A stretch of DNA of 64,000 nucleotides from NCBI GenBank assembly GCA_963580455.1, contig OY756962.1, positions 24,503,001 to 24,567,000 on the forward strand, read 5' to 3'. Within the stretch, counting starts at the first letter, position 1. The number at the start of each line of letters is the position of its first letter. Made by a program: the position numbers and the translations under genes. The DNA comes from Euonymus europaeus (lineage: Eukaryota; Streptophyta; Magnoliopsida; Celastrales; Celastraceae). Shown piece after piece: positions 20,286 to 32,640 of this stretch. A model generated the notes under the pieces. It was not told the DNA's origin. It searched no databases and saw nothing but the letters and a program-made list of their open reading frames with translations.

Positions 20286-20687
20286 TTAAATTAATATATA
20301 GCTCTTGTTAGATGCTGCTGCTTCTGTCTGAGGAATAGAGTGCTTGTTTTGAAGCTGAGATAACAACTCTTGGTTCTCTTGGTGAAGAAGAAGAGCTTTC
20401 TTCCTCAGCCTTTCATTTTCTCTCATGATGCTCTGGTTCTCCTTGTACAGCTTCAAATTCTTTATTTCCATCCTTGTCCTCTCTCCAACCAATCCCTTCT
20501 CTCTTGTTTCTCTTGTTAATCTTCTCCTCCTGCTACGTAACAGTTTTTCCTTGTTGTAAAACAGAGAGAAACAGAGAGTTTGTGAAGAAACTAACCTTTT
20601 GAAGCACTGAACTCGAACGTCTTTTCGCTTTGATGGACTGCGAAGAATAAAGTACAATGGATTTGATATTGAAATATTATTGCACAT
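20286..20687 (-). CDS. LITTLE ZIPPER protein, ZPR1/ZPR2-like
   Basis: Small leucine-zipper protein that lacks a DNA-binding domain. ZPR proteins dimerise with class III HD-ZIP factors and block them, in a feedback loop acting on leaf polarity and meristems. The diagnostic part is LKLYKENQSIMRENERLRKK followed by LLHQENQELLSQLQNK, a heptad zipper near the C-terminus. Start taken at 20687 (MCNNISISNPL), typical of the ZPR1/2 branch. The frame is open throughout (133 residues), but a likely 63-nt intron lies at 20533-20595 (donor AAAG/GTTAGT, acceptor ACGTAG), which is in frame; splicing would give 112 residues ending one exon in FKS and starting the next in RRRRLTRE. The open frame runs upstream to 20828, but that part lies at or before the expected transcription start. 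Its neighbour DHDPS matches the Arabidopsis ZPR1/ZPR2 context. Confidence 0.88.
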   Translation of the reverse strand: MCNNISISNPLYFILRSPSKRKDVRVQCFKRLVSSQTLCFSLFYNKEKLLRSRRRRLTRETREKGLVGERTRMEIKNLKLYKENQSIMRENERLRKKALLLHQENQELLSQLQNKHSIPQTEAAASNKSYILI

Positions 20688-20828
20688 CTTGCTATCTACT
20701 TGTTTTGGGCATATAAATTTGTAATAGAGATTGATAGATATGGAACAGCTGAACAGAAGAGGTAGATCGGTATATTGAGTTATCAATGAAGATGGGTTTC
20801 CTGGATTTTTTTGATAGCATAGATGCAA

Positions 20829-20838
20829 GTTTATATAG
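20829..20838 (-). promoter_or_regulatory. TATA box of the ZPR gene
   Basis: CTATATAAAC on the minus strand, about 145 bases before the chosen ATG. Transcription would then begin near 20800, leaving a 5' UTR of about 110-120 bases and excluding the upstream in-frame ATG at 20828. Confidence 0.6.
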
Positions 20839-20864
20839 CTGGAGATTTTGTGTTTGTATCCGCA

Positions 20865-20887
20865 AGAGAGAGAGAGAGAGAGAGAGG
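20865..20887. repeat. (GA)n microsatellite in the ZPR promoter
   Basis: About 11 GA units just upstream of the ZPR TATA box. GA/CT repeats near plant core promoters are common and can bind BBR/BPC GAGA factors, which are known regulators of developmental genes. The function here is inferred. Confidence 0.7.
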
Positions 20888-23800
20888 ATTTTCACGGTAA
20901 TGATGACAATGGCCAGCATTAGATGAAAATTTTGCAGAAGAAAAACATAAAGGACTTGGTTGGGGCATACATTAAAACCCTTTTTTCCACATGATATCGT
21001 AAAATTTGTCATTTGAACGTTCAAGATGGGCCTAAATTCAAGCTATCAGGCCAACCGCATGCACATTAAAAAATTTCACGTGACGATAGGATAAGACTAT
21101 CCACGACATCAAAAGTATTACTCCCAGAGGATCCCAATATCAAATTAGAAGTGAGTTTATTGAATATATTTAAAAGTTTCTCTCAATTTCAAAAACGTAA
21201 TTGATTAGTGTTTCGATATCCCAATTTGGGAACCAAAGTGTATTTGCTTATGTGGGGTGTAATAATTTACTTGACATCGACGTTGAATCTTACTCTAATT
21301 GTACAAAAATTCAAATATTGCTAGCTTAACTGCTTCTACTCCAGGGTTCATATTTGGGGCAAATTTGGGGATGACCTTCATTCACACACGAAACATTTCT
21401 TTAGAAGACTAATCGGAGTGATCGTGCACACATCAAGTTGGGATGATTTTGTAAGGTTTGAAGTTGGGATACTCGACGAAACGGCCATCATATAGACAAA
21501 ATGGGGTACATATTTTTTATAGGAAAATGATATGTAGCCTATATTTTGGGAACCAAACCATAGTAACGCAGATCTAGTTATTCTATTAATTCTTCTATTT
21601 TAATTAATTATTTTATTCTCTTAATAAATATGTTAAGCATTTATTTGATTTTATGATTTGATTTTAATTAATTATTAGTCCGTTAGGGTTTAGAAAATTC
21701 ATTCTCCCCTTAAAATTAACACATTGTTTAGAGATGGACTACCATAATATCTTAAAATATTATCTTAAAATATGAACTATTTATCATTATCATTTTATAT
21801 ATATATATATAAATGATATGCAAACAAGTTTCGTGAACGAATCCAACTACGAACTTTTTTGTTCATGAAGAAAAGTCATGGATACATAAAAAGATTGGAC
21901 AAATTTTGAGCTCCAATCTAACGGTGCAACAACATTCTTCTGTGTTTTTGTTTTATATGTTTATGATTTTTATATGAATATAATTTTAAGTAAACTGTGA
22001 AAGGGCTTGTTTATTTAGCTTCGAATAAAGTAGGAAAACGCTAAATAAACTTTAATATTTCGTTTTGAGCGATGAAATAGATTTTGGATTTGAACGTGTC
22101 AAAATGAAGCCAAAACTTGTGGTGTGTATATGTCACATAGAATTACAGATGTTAGGAGATATGAATTGTTAAGGATATGTACCACAACCGAACAAAAGCG
22201 TTAAATTCATTATGCATAACATTGTATGTATTTTAGAAAAGGAAAAAAAATTGTGGCACAAACTGAGCTACATGAGTGGCTGCTCTACCAAGAGTACGGT
22301 CGCGATAAAAAATTTGAACTCTTGACTAAATTTAGTGTTTTGAAAAAAAACTAAATTTGTTGAAAAAAGATTGATACAAATATGTAATATTTTATACTGT
22401 TGGATCGATCACCTATTTAGCTTATCGTTATTAGCTGATCATTAATTTAATCTATACCCCCAAATAGTTTGATTTATATTTTTTGGGATTTTTTTTTTTA
22501 AAAATTTGATGGCTCAAATTGAGCCAATGCAGTAGATATTCTACCGCAGGGTCCCCCGAACCCATTTCTTAGGTAAGGTTAATTTAATCCTTTCATGAAA
22601 TGTTAGATAAGTTTAAATCAACAATAACGTCAAAAAATCTCAACCCTATATATTCCATGATCTCTCTACATTTGACATATTTATTCAATTTTGTTCGTTT
22701 TTTCATTGTTATAACACAACAGTTGTGTTAGGTATTCCTAACAATTCATATCTCTAACATCCATAATCTTATATGATACACACACATGACGACAAGTTCT
22801 GACTCCATTTTGATATATTCAAATTCAAAATTCATCTCATCGCTCACATTGAGATACTAAAGATGCTAGTATTTAGGGATATTGGCATTTAAGGATGCTT
22901 TTAACATTTTTTGTAACTCAATAGGAGACCAGGATACATATCATTTCTATTAAAACTAATATGGATGTGAAACCAAAGAAAGTAACAAATAGCAAAACCT
23001 AAAAGGGTCAAAAGCTCACTAGGGAAAAAAAGATATCTAAATAAAATTTTAATTTCCTAATGGATGTTTGACAGAAACAGCCACAATTAATCAAAGTAAT
23101 TAAGTTTGATGGGTTCATCCATTCATAATTAGAGGGCCCCCAAAGTCAATGACTTTGTTTATTCTAAAACTTATCAAACCTTGATCCCCCCAAAGTACAC
23201 CCATGACCCAACTAGTAATGATGTTTGTGATGGATATGGCTATTAATTAGCTATTATCCCAACTTGTAATGATGTTTGTGAAGGATATATATGCCTATTA
23301 ATTAGCTATTATCAATGTTCAAGAGTCTAAGACATCATTAATCTTGACAAATCACAATTTGAACATAACAAGTTCACTAGAGAATACCCTATTAAGGTAG
23401 TCAATCAATATGATTAGGTTCTCGTTTTTGTCAATTTTCCTGGAGTAATTGAGTACCTAAACCCACGTTAATTGGAAAATGAAACCCATTTTGGATTCAT
23501 GATGATGACGACGACGACGACAATGGGGTTTCTTGTCCAACTTTGTCTTGAGACATTTTAGATGGTGCCTATTTGTTTATGCTAGTGCTACATGTAAGTT
23601 CACTAATCTAGGGGGCAAGACATGTAAGCATTGTGAGTTTAGGAAGAAAGACAGCTAGGGTTTCAAAGGCTGTGTTTGTGTGTATTTACACCACACCCAC
23701 ACATGTTACTTTATTGAATGTAACGGGTACATAATGTTTACAATAGACACACTGATAGGAGAACAAATGCAATATACAATACGTGTAAGAGAATAACATA

Positions 23801-24109
23801 ATACAATAACAAGCATGATGACTAGACTATTTAAAAAAAATTCACTCTCACAACCACAGAGAGAGAGAGTGTTTTTGGTCAGAATCCAATGGTCTTTTTT
23901 ATCGAAAAATGATTCAGTAAAATGCGCCTCACTTCAAGTAGTGGAACGATAATGGCCGTGCATTGACGTGTCAATGGTGGACGACTAATGGGTTAGGTTG
24001 TTTCGAGGTTAAAGGTGTTAATTAACAGTGGAAACGATGGCTGAACGATGATTTTTTGATACGATTGTGAGGTTACATATATAGATGATGTGTTCATCTA
24101 TTTAATTAT
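20888..24109. other. Gene-free AT-rich intergenic DNA
   Basis: No ORF or RNA gene is supported. A half-element near 21087 (AAGACTATCCACGACA) resembles the end of the MITE at 26248. Around 23500 there is a short (GAC)n run. The segments 23210-23240 and 23260-23315 repeat each other loosely (AACTTGTAATGATGTTTGTGA and neighbours). Confidence 0.55.
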
Positions 24110-24382
24110 TACATTGTAATTTTGTTTTAACACATTAATTTTGACTTACAGTGTTGATAAATAGTCTAGGGTTAAACAGTGCATATTATCTCATTTCATT
24201 GTAACATCGTATTTCATTGTAAAATTTATAATGCAATATGATATTTCATTATAAGTGTACAATGAAATACGATATTACAACGTAATATCACAATGAAACA
24301 TTACAGTGAAATATGATATTTCATTGTAATTATACAATACAATATTAACAATGGAATACAATGTTACAATAAAATGTGATGA
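24110..24382. repeat. Cluster of inverted and direct copies of a TTTCATTGTAA/TTACAATGAAA motif
   Basis: At least eight versions of ATTTCATTGTAA, or its complement TTACAATGAAAT, occur within 270 bases, in both orientations, often preceded by AATATGATA or ACGATATT. The strand could fold into several alternative hairpins. It looks like the decayed inside of a foldback or MITE-type element. Confidence 0.6.
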
Positions 24383-25100
24383 CGTCCCGAACCCATAAGG
24401 TTACGACGACGTATCAGTATAAGTCCGAACTAGGGCTTCCTCGGGTTGATGGTCTTCTTCCTCGGCTGAATGGTCTTCTTCCTAGGATGCCTATGATATG
24501 CACAGACGAGCAAACGTAAGCTAAGAGCCACGTCAAAGAGTTTTCTCTGGCATTGACGCTCCGATGCTTAAGTCAGATGTGAGCAAAGATTAACTCTTCG
24601 AAGAACACTGCTCAGTATTCTTGGGAAATGAGTAAATAGTATCTGAGTGAAAGAGTGATGATCATTTTTACCTGTGGGATAATCCCTTTTATATATTGAG
24701 GGCGCTTTTCATTAATGGAATTTCTGTAGTGGTGAATAGTATCTTGCCAAATGGAGGACTTATTGTTTTATCGGAAGTCAGTTATTGTTCTGGAAGTAGG
24801 GAGCCGAGAAGAGCACTATGTTTCTTGATACCAAGCAATAGACTGTGAGGTTGAGCGTATTATACTGCTGATAGTTTTGCCACATGTCTTATTCTTATTG
24901 GAGAGAATAATTATCCTCATCAAAATGAACTATATGTGTTGTTTAGGGCTGGACTATATTGACTTATTACATTGATTAGTACTACAGTGAGTTGTAATAG
25001 CTTAATTAGGACTTTTACCATTTCATAACAGTGTAATTAGGACTTTGGTGGCACCCAAAGTAATATAATTAGATATTCAAACCTTAAGACAATGTCACCC
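24383..25100. mobile_element. Possible LTR-derived segment
   Basis: Sharp change to more GC-rich sequence from about 24380. GGTCTTCTTCCTCGG and GGTCTTCTTCCTAGG form a short direct repeat, and CATTGACGCTCCGATGCTTAAGTCAG (24552 onward) is of a style I associate with plant LTRs. A TATA-like TTTTATATATTGAGGGC follows at 24687. No coding part or partner LTR is visible. Confidence 0.3.
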
Positions 25101-26247
25101 TCGTAACAATGTAATTAGAACCTCATAGATTGAAGACTTGCTATTGATTTGTTCATATTCCTAGAACCCTAGATCTGGTTATAATGAAGATGCGCCAACA
25201 AAGAAGATGATGACTATTGGAGGAGAGAGAAAATGAAAGAAAGAGTGAAGGAGGAGAGAAAAGGGAAAAAACCGTGAAAGAAAATAGAGATTGGGAAACA
25301 TATAAAGAATAATTTATGATATTTTTTATATTAACAATGTGGTAAGCTTAATTGGTATGCCACCTAGATTATGAATGCTTATGGGCAAAATTATTAAACT
25401 TTTTCCTTTTTTATATGGTCAATTGAACATTTAGCTTGCCAAACCATAACGGTCTGAATGATATTGGATAGGTACTTCGAAATACCATAAGATTAGGAAT
25501 CTATAGGGTTTATAAATTTATGGTTTACACCTTTCAATTTTAGGGTTTAAGATTTTAAGAGTAATGCGTTATTAGGGTATAGCTTAAAACGAATAAATGC
25601 TATAGAAGAAGAAAATGGAGTTGGGAAATACATATACCTCATAGCTTGTATCATGGTTTTTTTTTTAAATTGCTTGTATCATGGTTTTTGCAAATAATAT
25701 ACTTGATTCATTTTTTCAATTTCAGACAACTATAACATGTATGATATATGAATATGGACTTTCTCTATTAATAAAAAAAAATCAATAAATAAATTAGAAA
25801 TTGAGCAAAAAGAGTCCAACTTATACTATCAAATTATATGCTAATGACAAAATTGTTTACCAAACACTACCTATGACATATTTTCATAGCCACTTGCAAC
25901 GGCTATTAGATGAAATATTTCAAATTAACGAACTAGAATGTTCTTCTCATCCACATTCCGTCGAAAAATTGGTGGTGATATGAAAAAAATGACCGTTGCA
26001 GTTGAGCTTTATCTGGATGTGGACAAATATGGAGATACCAAATGGGCAACAGGGCCCAGTCAAGTCCATAAGTCAATGGATCGATTACAATTTCCGTTTG
26101 CAAGAAACGATGAAAATAGGCCTAGGCCCAGCCCAAATAATTTAATTTAATTTAAACTACTTTTCTTTTCAGTTTTCACAAGTAGTATATTATCCCATTC
26201 GACCCATTTTCACTATTTCATTTGGTCTATCTATCCTTCAACTTTTA
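25101..26247. other. Gene-free intergenic DNA
   Basis: AT-rich sequence with a purine-rich stretch (25195-25310). Open frames at 25801-26150 are short, low-complexity in composition and not recognisable. Nothing else is seen. Confidence 0.55.
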
Positions 26248-26761
26248 TAAGACTATCCACAGCAGCCTCTGTAAAACATAAATTCTGCGCGTAAATAGAG
26301 TTCTGGTTTCATCGTTTTGCGCAATTTCTCTCTCAATAGCTACTGCAAAGTGATCGATATCTTGGTGTTTTGCTACAATTCGTCTGGAGGAATCACGTGC
26401 TACTGTAGATGCCCGATTTCGTTTTTAACAATAAAATATGTTATGCTATTGATTATTGAATTCCTCTATCGGATGATTGAATTCCATGATTGAATAGCCA
26501 CTATGGGATGGAAATTAGAAGTGTTGGGGGATTTGCTCCTCGAATGGATGTCTTAGTCTCATTGGAACATTTGCATTTTTAGTTACCTTGGGTGCTCTTT
26601 GAATTTGATGAGTTAACTGTAGCATATCATTGACTTATTTATTGAACCTTGAGTATTGATTTATGATGACTGATATGTGTTGTTACTATTTTGAAAAGTG
26701 TAAATCGATAAAAATATATATTTTTACTGAAATTTAGAAAATCTATTGTGGATGGTCTAAA
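26248..26761. mobile_element. MITE with TIRs of the type AAGACTATCCACAGC
   Basis: Left end AAGACTATCCACAGCAGCC (26249) pairs with the right end GCTATTGTGGATGGTCTAA-like sequence at 26743-26760; reverse-complemented, the right end reads TTAGACCATCCACAATAG. The span is about 510 bases with no transposase. GACCATCCACAATAG-type termini are typical of plant MITEs of the hAT/Mutator kind. The flanks ACTTTTATA and AACTTGTTA are similar but not an exact duplication. Confidence 0.65.
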
Positions 26762-27315
26762 ACTTGTTAAACCAAGATTGTTGCTTTCTTTTTTCTTTTT
26801 TTATACGGCAAATACAATGGCAACCGGCTAAGCTTAACAGAAAGTAGTTAAGCCCAAAACATGAATCTGGTAATTAGAGACGAAAGTAGGTTGCCGCTTC
26901 AGGACAAGCACGGATCGTCTCGAATGACAAAGGAGCTGAGCTCGGAACTATTTTGAAACTCGTTTCATTAAGTGGGGAGAGCTCGAGCTTGAAGAAGCCT
27001 GGCTCGCAGTCTCTGTGGCCTACATAGACTATACATATATGATATATGTTATGTATCAAAAGCCCAACGAAATCAAACACTCTTCAATTTCAAAATGATA
27101 TAATTACACCATCTCTGATTTCTATGGAGTTTTTTTAGTTCCAAACACAGTTTACTTTTAGTTTAGGTACCTATCAAATCTGTTCAGAATATAATTCATC
27201 ACTTGTCTCGTTTTTGTAGCACTAGAAGTCACAAGTTCAATTCTTAGAAAATACCTCACCACATACCTTGTTCACTATGGAAGTCTTGTCTTATGCACGT
27301 GCACGATACTCATCA
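26762..27315. other. 3' flank of the DHDPS gene
   Basis: Probably includes the 3' UTR of the minus-strand DHDPS gene. A stretch at 27195-27260 with CACAAGTTCAATTCTTAG looks like a tRNA-type B box, but no full SINE or tRNA can be built. Confidence 0.4.
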
Positions 27316-29926
27316 TCAATATCGACCAATCAAGATGAACTTATCATCATCGAGGATCTGAACATCTTGTTCTCCAACAAAATGCTCCCGTCCAATTTGC
27401 TTCACTAAATTCACAAACTCCACCCTCTTTGCCAAAGGAAGAGGTACGTATGGTAATCTGAAAACTGGCCTCACAACACCAAGTTGGGCAAGAGCGGTAT
27501 TCAACCCGATGGGATTTGGCTCCTGGAAAAGCCATTCAATAAGAGGCAAAAGCATCGCATTAAGGGAAGGGTTCTTCCCTGCAAACATGAGTTCTCGAAT
27601 TAAACCTGGAACTAAGTTACTAGTGACAGAAATCACACCAGTCGCTCCATAATCCCATCTTGCATCGTGGCACTGGTCATCATTTCCACTCCACACAACA
27701 AATCCCTTGTTCGTATACTCTTCAATCCTTTCATTTCCAACACATTCCTTAATACCTGCCAAATTAGAACTTTGTCCAACAGTATGAATCACCCGTGGAG
27801 GGATATCTTGCCCAGTTCGTGACGGCACATTGTATATGATAGTAGGGCCCATCGACAGCACACTATCGAAGTGAGATACCAAGCCTTCCAAAGAGGTTTT
27901 TCCATAGTAAGGATTAATGTGAAGGGCAGCATGCATTCCAACGGCAAAACCTTGTTCTGTAGCATGAATGGCTTCTCTTGTGGAGTTGCTTCCTGTGTTC
28001 CCAATTACCTTGATTGATCCCCCAAAACAATTAACAGTGTGGCCAATAAGCATTATATGTTCATCCCAACTCATCAGTTGGCCTTCACCGGTTGTGCCAC
28101 CGACAATAACACCTTCAGCACCATGATCAATCTGTTTATTCACCAGGTCATCGTATGCTTCCAAATCAAACCTCCCATCAGGTAAATATGGGGTTTTGAT
28201 GGCAGTTATCAGCCTGAGGGACTTTATATCCTCTGTTGACGTCCTACAAGCACAGGAGGAGACATAATCATAATGAGTATAAAAGGCAGTAAAGTTGTCT
28301 GATAAAGAAATGTTAAAAGAACTCCAAATTTAAAATCATTCAAATGGTAAACAAAGGTCTGATTAGCGAGGGATAGAAAACAGAAAAATTAGCAGATGTG
28401 CATGATGCACCAAAAAAAGAGAGTTTCAATTGGTTGTCCATGCGACGTGTAAGTAATATACATTATCAAAATCAGTTCTAATTGTTCAAAGATATCTAAA
28501 TACATAGAACCACTCATGCTTCCCCAATCCCCACATTCAAAAAAATAATGAGAACTCAAAATGTTATTGATGTGATGTGAAATCCATCCAATGAAACAAG
28601 CATCTGAAGCGGATCTATGTAATACATTAACTTACCCATGTTTTATCTCAAAACTACGCATTGGGAGATGGAAATTAGATATAACAGCTGCTCGCATAGA
28701 TCTCCATTTAACATTCATCCTGTTTCACACAAAGAGTACTGAGAACATATATTTAATGGCTTCATGTGAATGTTCACACTCCATGTTTCTACTGAAAAAG
28801 AATCCAACCAAAGTCGCCAAAACTTAAGCACAAATTGCTTCACAAAATAAAAACACCCACCCAATTTACATTAATTTTTTTGTCATCCATGAAATGAAAA
28901 TAACAGCTATCAACCGAAACAAGTTCAAGCAAAAAGAGACAAAGATCCAGAATATAAGCATAAACAGCAAAACTGCGTGTTCTCAACATTTATTAGAAAG
29001 ATAACCACACACAAGCCAAGAAAAAAGCTAAAGAATGCCGAACCATATGGAAAAATAAAAATGTAAAATACTTCTACTTAAATAGAAAAGAATTCGACTC
29101 ACTAATCTCAATAAGAACAAGACTTATTTACCCAATCAGAAGAACAAAAACAGAACAGTTATTGAAGTCCTAATTACTAAGGGGCTCAACGTCAGTATTC
29201 CTCACCTTCATTTTGAATGCAATATGCCTAACCATCAGAATTATACAAGTACCCTTAACTACAACACTGTTCAAAGTAATCATATGAAACAAAATTATTC
29301 CGAGAATGCTTCTAAATTATGAAGCGAGAATGAGGCCTTAGGGAAATTTTAATATAATTTTTTTAAAAGAAAAACTGTGCAATAACTTTAGTGATGTGAT
29401 TAGTTCAGTCTTCCTATTTGGAGCATGTCCATACGGCCAAAAATGAAAGCAGACAGGAAACGTTGCAAAATTTATCAAGAACATACAAATTATTTCTCTC
29501 TTTAGAAAGTCGGTTCTCAAACTACCCAAAAAAACAAAAAGCAAGCTTTCTAGTGGGAAAATTAGGCAAAACTCAAATACAAAATGCCTCACAAAAAAAA
29601 ATTGTGCAAATATCCAGGACAAAAAAAATATCAGGTGTAAAAATAAAGTAATTCAGTTAAAATCAAAGAAACCCAGCATATAAGTATATGTCATTAACCT
29701 ATTCTCAACATTCAGTAGCAGATACATAAGAGAAAAAAAATAAAGAATTATGTAACCAATTGAAAGTTCGAATGACAATGAAAATATATTATTCAGTTTA
29801 AATTAATGTTAATCAATAAATTGAAGAGAATCAAAGTAACCTTTTGTAATTGTCTCCGCAATTAAGACGTGGAAAATGGGGAGCGGATTCCCTCGAGCAC
29901 GCACCATAGCTCCTTGCCGTTGCCAT
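27316..29926 (-). CDS. DHDPS: 4-hydroxy-tetrahydrodipicolinate synthase (DHDPS), chloroplast
   Basis: First committed enzyme of lysine synthesis: condenses pyruvate with aspartate semialdehyde, in the chloroplast; plant forms are feedback-inhibited by lysine. Three exons on the minus strand: 29926-29841, 28719-28636 and 28243-27316, giving 365 residues, the usual plant length. Exon 1 ([20 protein letters not shown]) and exon 2 ([20 protein letters not shown]) form the transit peptide and linker; both were recovered from the raw sequence and phase perfectly. Exon 3 starts [19 protein letters not shown] and carries GGTTGEG, the active-site tyrosine in IIYNVPSRT, the Schiff-base lysine in [13 protein letters not shown] and GATGVISV, and ends LIGRY. 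The tryptophan in GQLMSWDEH and neighbours look normal, so there is no sign of lysine insensitivity, though this cannot be settled by eye. Confidence 0.95.
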
Positions 29927-31992
29927 CTCTTACCTTCAACGAAGACAAAATCGCAAACCTAACCAAATCAGACTTTCGATAAGTTGTCTATGTCTTCAGT
30001 AACACTAGCTCAAAGTCCAAAGGTTTAAGAAAAATCGAGATTTTTCAGTGAATGGTCTCGGTGGCAATCGTCAAAATACTGGTAGTGATAATCGAAGCCG
30101 AGACGGTTGGGTGACGGAAGAGGACAACAGCACTGCAACGGCTATGGCTGGCCATAACGTCAGATTCCGGCGAAGAAAATCGAAGACCGGATGACTGGCT
30201 GTAGTGTTTTAGGGTTTCATGTCGTCGAGGGTTGAATGCCTTTAGATTTGTACGGAAAATGCGTTTATTAGTCATCCATAAATTTATAGATAGATATATA
30301 TAAGTATATATCAGTACATTTATTTTCGGCTGCAAAAATAAATTTCTTGTGTTTATTAGACAATAAATTTTATTTAATTTAACAAACAATCAACTTGATT
30401 TTCTTGAATAATCACTTCAATTGTAATTCAAAATGAGGAAAATTACAAAATCATTTTTTTAAAATGAAAGGGTATAGCTTAAGATATTAAATTAAAAGTC
30501 CTTCAACAATGTTAAAAAAAGCCATGAGACAAGGAGAAGCTCTTCAAATAGAAGAGAAACTTAAGGATTCAATGATTAATGATCAATATATCGATAGGAG
30601 TCACTATTCGCACACGAGTTTCAACACATATTTATTTAATACATTCTTAAATGTTTTTAAGACACAAATTTACATTCTCAAATTACCTTTAATACATATT
30701 AATTACCTTTTAATACATATTCATTTCCTACTCTGCTTCATTTCAACACTTTCTTATTTTACTTACTTTCTTAATTCATTGAGGTAGACTCTTTCACAAA
30801 TCCAATTCTTTTCGAAGCTACCGAATGAAAATGACGTGTTGAATTCTTATGATAAAGGAATTTTATCAATGCCTCAACTCGGGATCTTATCATTTTCCCT
30901 TTTGGATTAATGGGGAAATGTTTCGACAACGAATTTAGTCTGCAATGAATCGAAACTCGTGTGCGAATAGCACCTTCTATATTGATTAAGATGAATGGTC
31001 CAGAATCCATATGGCCACAATATTACTGTGGTACAAATAGTCAAATACAATTAGGCAATCCCAGTCAAAAGATGGGCTCTTGAGTCGAGTATATGGGCTT
31101 CGAGATGCTGGCCCAATCCAACCTTTTTTTTTCAACTTGAGTGCTGGATTAGAGAGTATATATATAAAGATAAAAGGTAAACAAATATCGTGTGCGCGTG
31201 TATAATGTTTCCACAATGGGAAGGGTCGGAGACAAACTACAAGGGGCTTGGCCAATGACTACTTTCCAGCCATACCTAACAAGAATCTAAGCAATCAAGT
31301 ACATTCATAAGGAAAGAAAAGATCATGAATTAGAGAATAAAAGGTCTGTTTTCCAGTTATGACATGCTTCACAAACTGTGAAGGTGGGGTTCCTAAGCTA
31401 CAAAAGTAACCATTAATTTGATATGAAACACTTTATTCCATAAGATGTGCAAAGCTACCAAAAGAAAGGTAGACAAGATGGGGCAGAGAGGATAATTTTT
31501 ATATATTTGTACCCATAATCATTGAAGTGAAGTTCAAAGAATGAGAAGAGGTGTTAATCATGAAAGAAACAAATTATATCAAAGTACAAAAGATATAGTC
31601 CATCAAAAATCACATCCAAATTTAAAATAGGACATAACCTAGGCCTAGGTGACATGCATGAACAAAAGATACGGTCCACCAAAAATCACATCCAAATTTA
31701 AAGTAGTACATAACCTAGGTGACATGCATGATGCCCTATATATATACATATATACACACCTATATCCTATATAAAGCCTATTCACACGATCAGGAACTTG
31801 TAAAGGATCAAATGTAAAGTGAAAGCGTGATATAATTGTATCACAAGCTCCAAATCCGAAAAAAGAAAAACAAAAACTAGGTGATCATAAAGTATGAACA
31901 AGCAAAAGGGTTCTAATGAAATTTAATCAACTAGAGGGAATTGATTTACTGTAAATAGAAGGGTTGATTTCTTAATATTGGACTGTATTAGA
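29927..31992. other. Intergenic: DHDPS promoter side and gene-free DNA
   Basis: 29927-30230 is the DHDPS 5' flank. AGGGTTTCATG near 30212 includes a telo-box-like AAACCCTAA on the minus strand. The rest is AT-rich. Two near-identical blocks containing CACATCCAAATTTAAA and CATAACCTAGG occur at 31609-31660 and 31685-31735, a roughly 75-base tandem duplication. GGGCTT/GGCCCA motifs lie near 31073-31115. No gene. Confidence 0.5.
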
Positions 31993-32640
31993 ATCCACAA
32001 TATTCTTTAACACTATGTTTGGGAATGAAGAGGGGAGGGGAAGAAAAATTTGAGAGGAATGGAAAAGGGAGGGGAGGGAAGGTGAGGGGAAGTTAATTTT
32101 ACCTTCTCTTGTTTGGATAGTCAAAAAGTGGGATAAGAGAAAATGAAAAGTATATTTTTATGATTTATAAGATTGATATAAATTTACCATATTATCCTTG
32201 ATACTAATTTATAAATGTATTATTATATATATATATATATATTATTATATTTATTTATATATATATATTATTATATTTATATATATTATTATTATTATAT
32301 ATAAATTTATATAATATCATGTGGGTCCCACGCTATGTAATTATATATTATAACAAGTGGGACCCACCTGGTATATGGTGTAATATAATTAACATATGAG
32401 GGACAAAATTGTAAAGTAGTGGGTGGGACCCACAACTTCACCTCCTCTACCGGCTTTTCCCTTCTAAAATGGGAGGAAAATAAAACATGTGGGCCCCCAC
32501 ATGTTTTGCCTCCCATTTCTTCTCTTCAAATTTGCCTTCCTCTTCCCAAACACCCTTCTTTCTCTTTTTCTCTCCATTTTACCTCTTAATTCTCCTCTCC
32601 CCTCCTTTTCCACTCTATCCAAACAGTACGTAAAGAAGGA
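31993..32640. mobile_element. Large MITE with purine-rich termini and internal GTGGGACCCAC palindromes
   Basis: Left end TTCTTTAACACTATGTTTGG; right end, reverse-complemented, TTCTTTACGTACTGTTTGG. Both are followed inward by GAGGGGAGGGG-type purine tracts, so the inverted repeat is long but imperfect. The inside has an AT microsatellite (32220-32310) and palindromes GTGGGTCCCAC, GTGGGACCCAC (twice) and ACATGTGGGCCCCCACATGT. There is no transposase. About 640 bases long. Confidence 0.65.

Noticed and set aside
20688..21024. Extended ZPR N-terminus from 20828 and an overlapping 110-residue ORF
   Set aside because: Both begin at or upstream of the expected transcription start given the TATA box at 20829-20838, and the added residues do not resemble ZPR proteins.
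22255..22325. tRNA-like text (GAGCTACATGAGTGGCTGCTCTACC...)
   Set aside because: No cloverleaf can be formed and no proper A and B boxes are present.
29338..29651. Open frames on both strands in the middle of DHDPS intron 1
   Set aside because: The exons on either side join in phase without them, and their composition is AT-rich intron-like.
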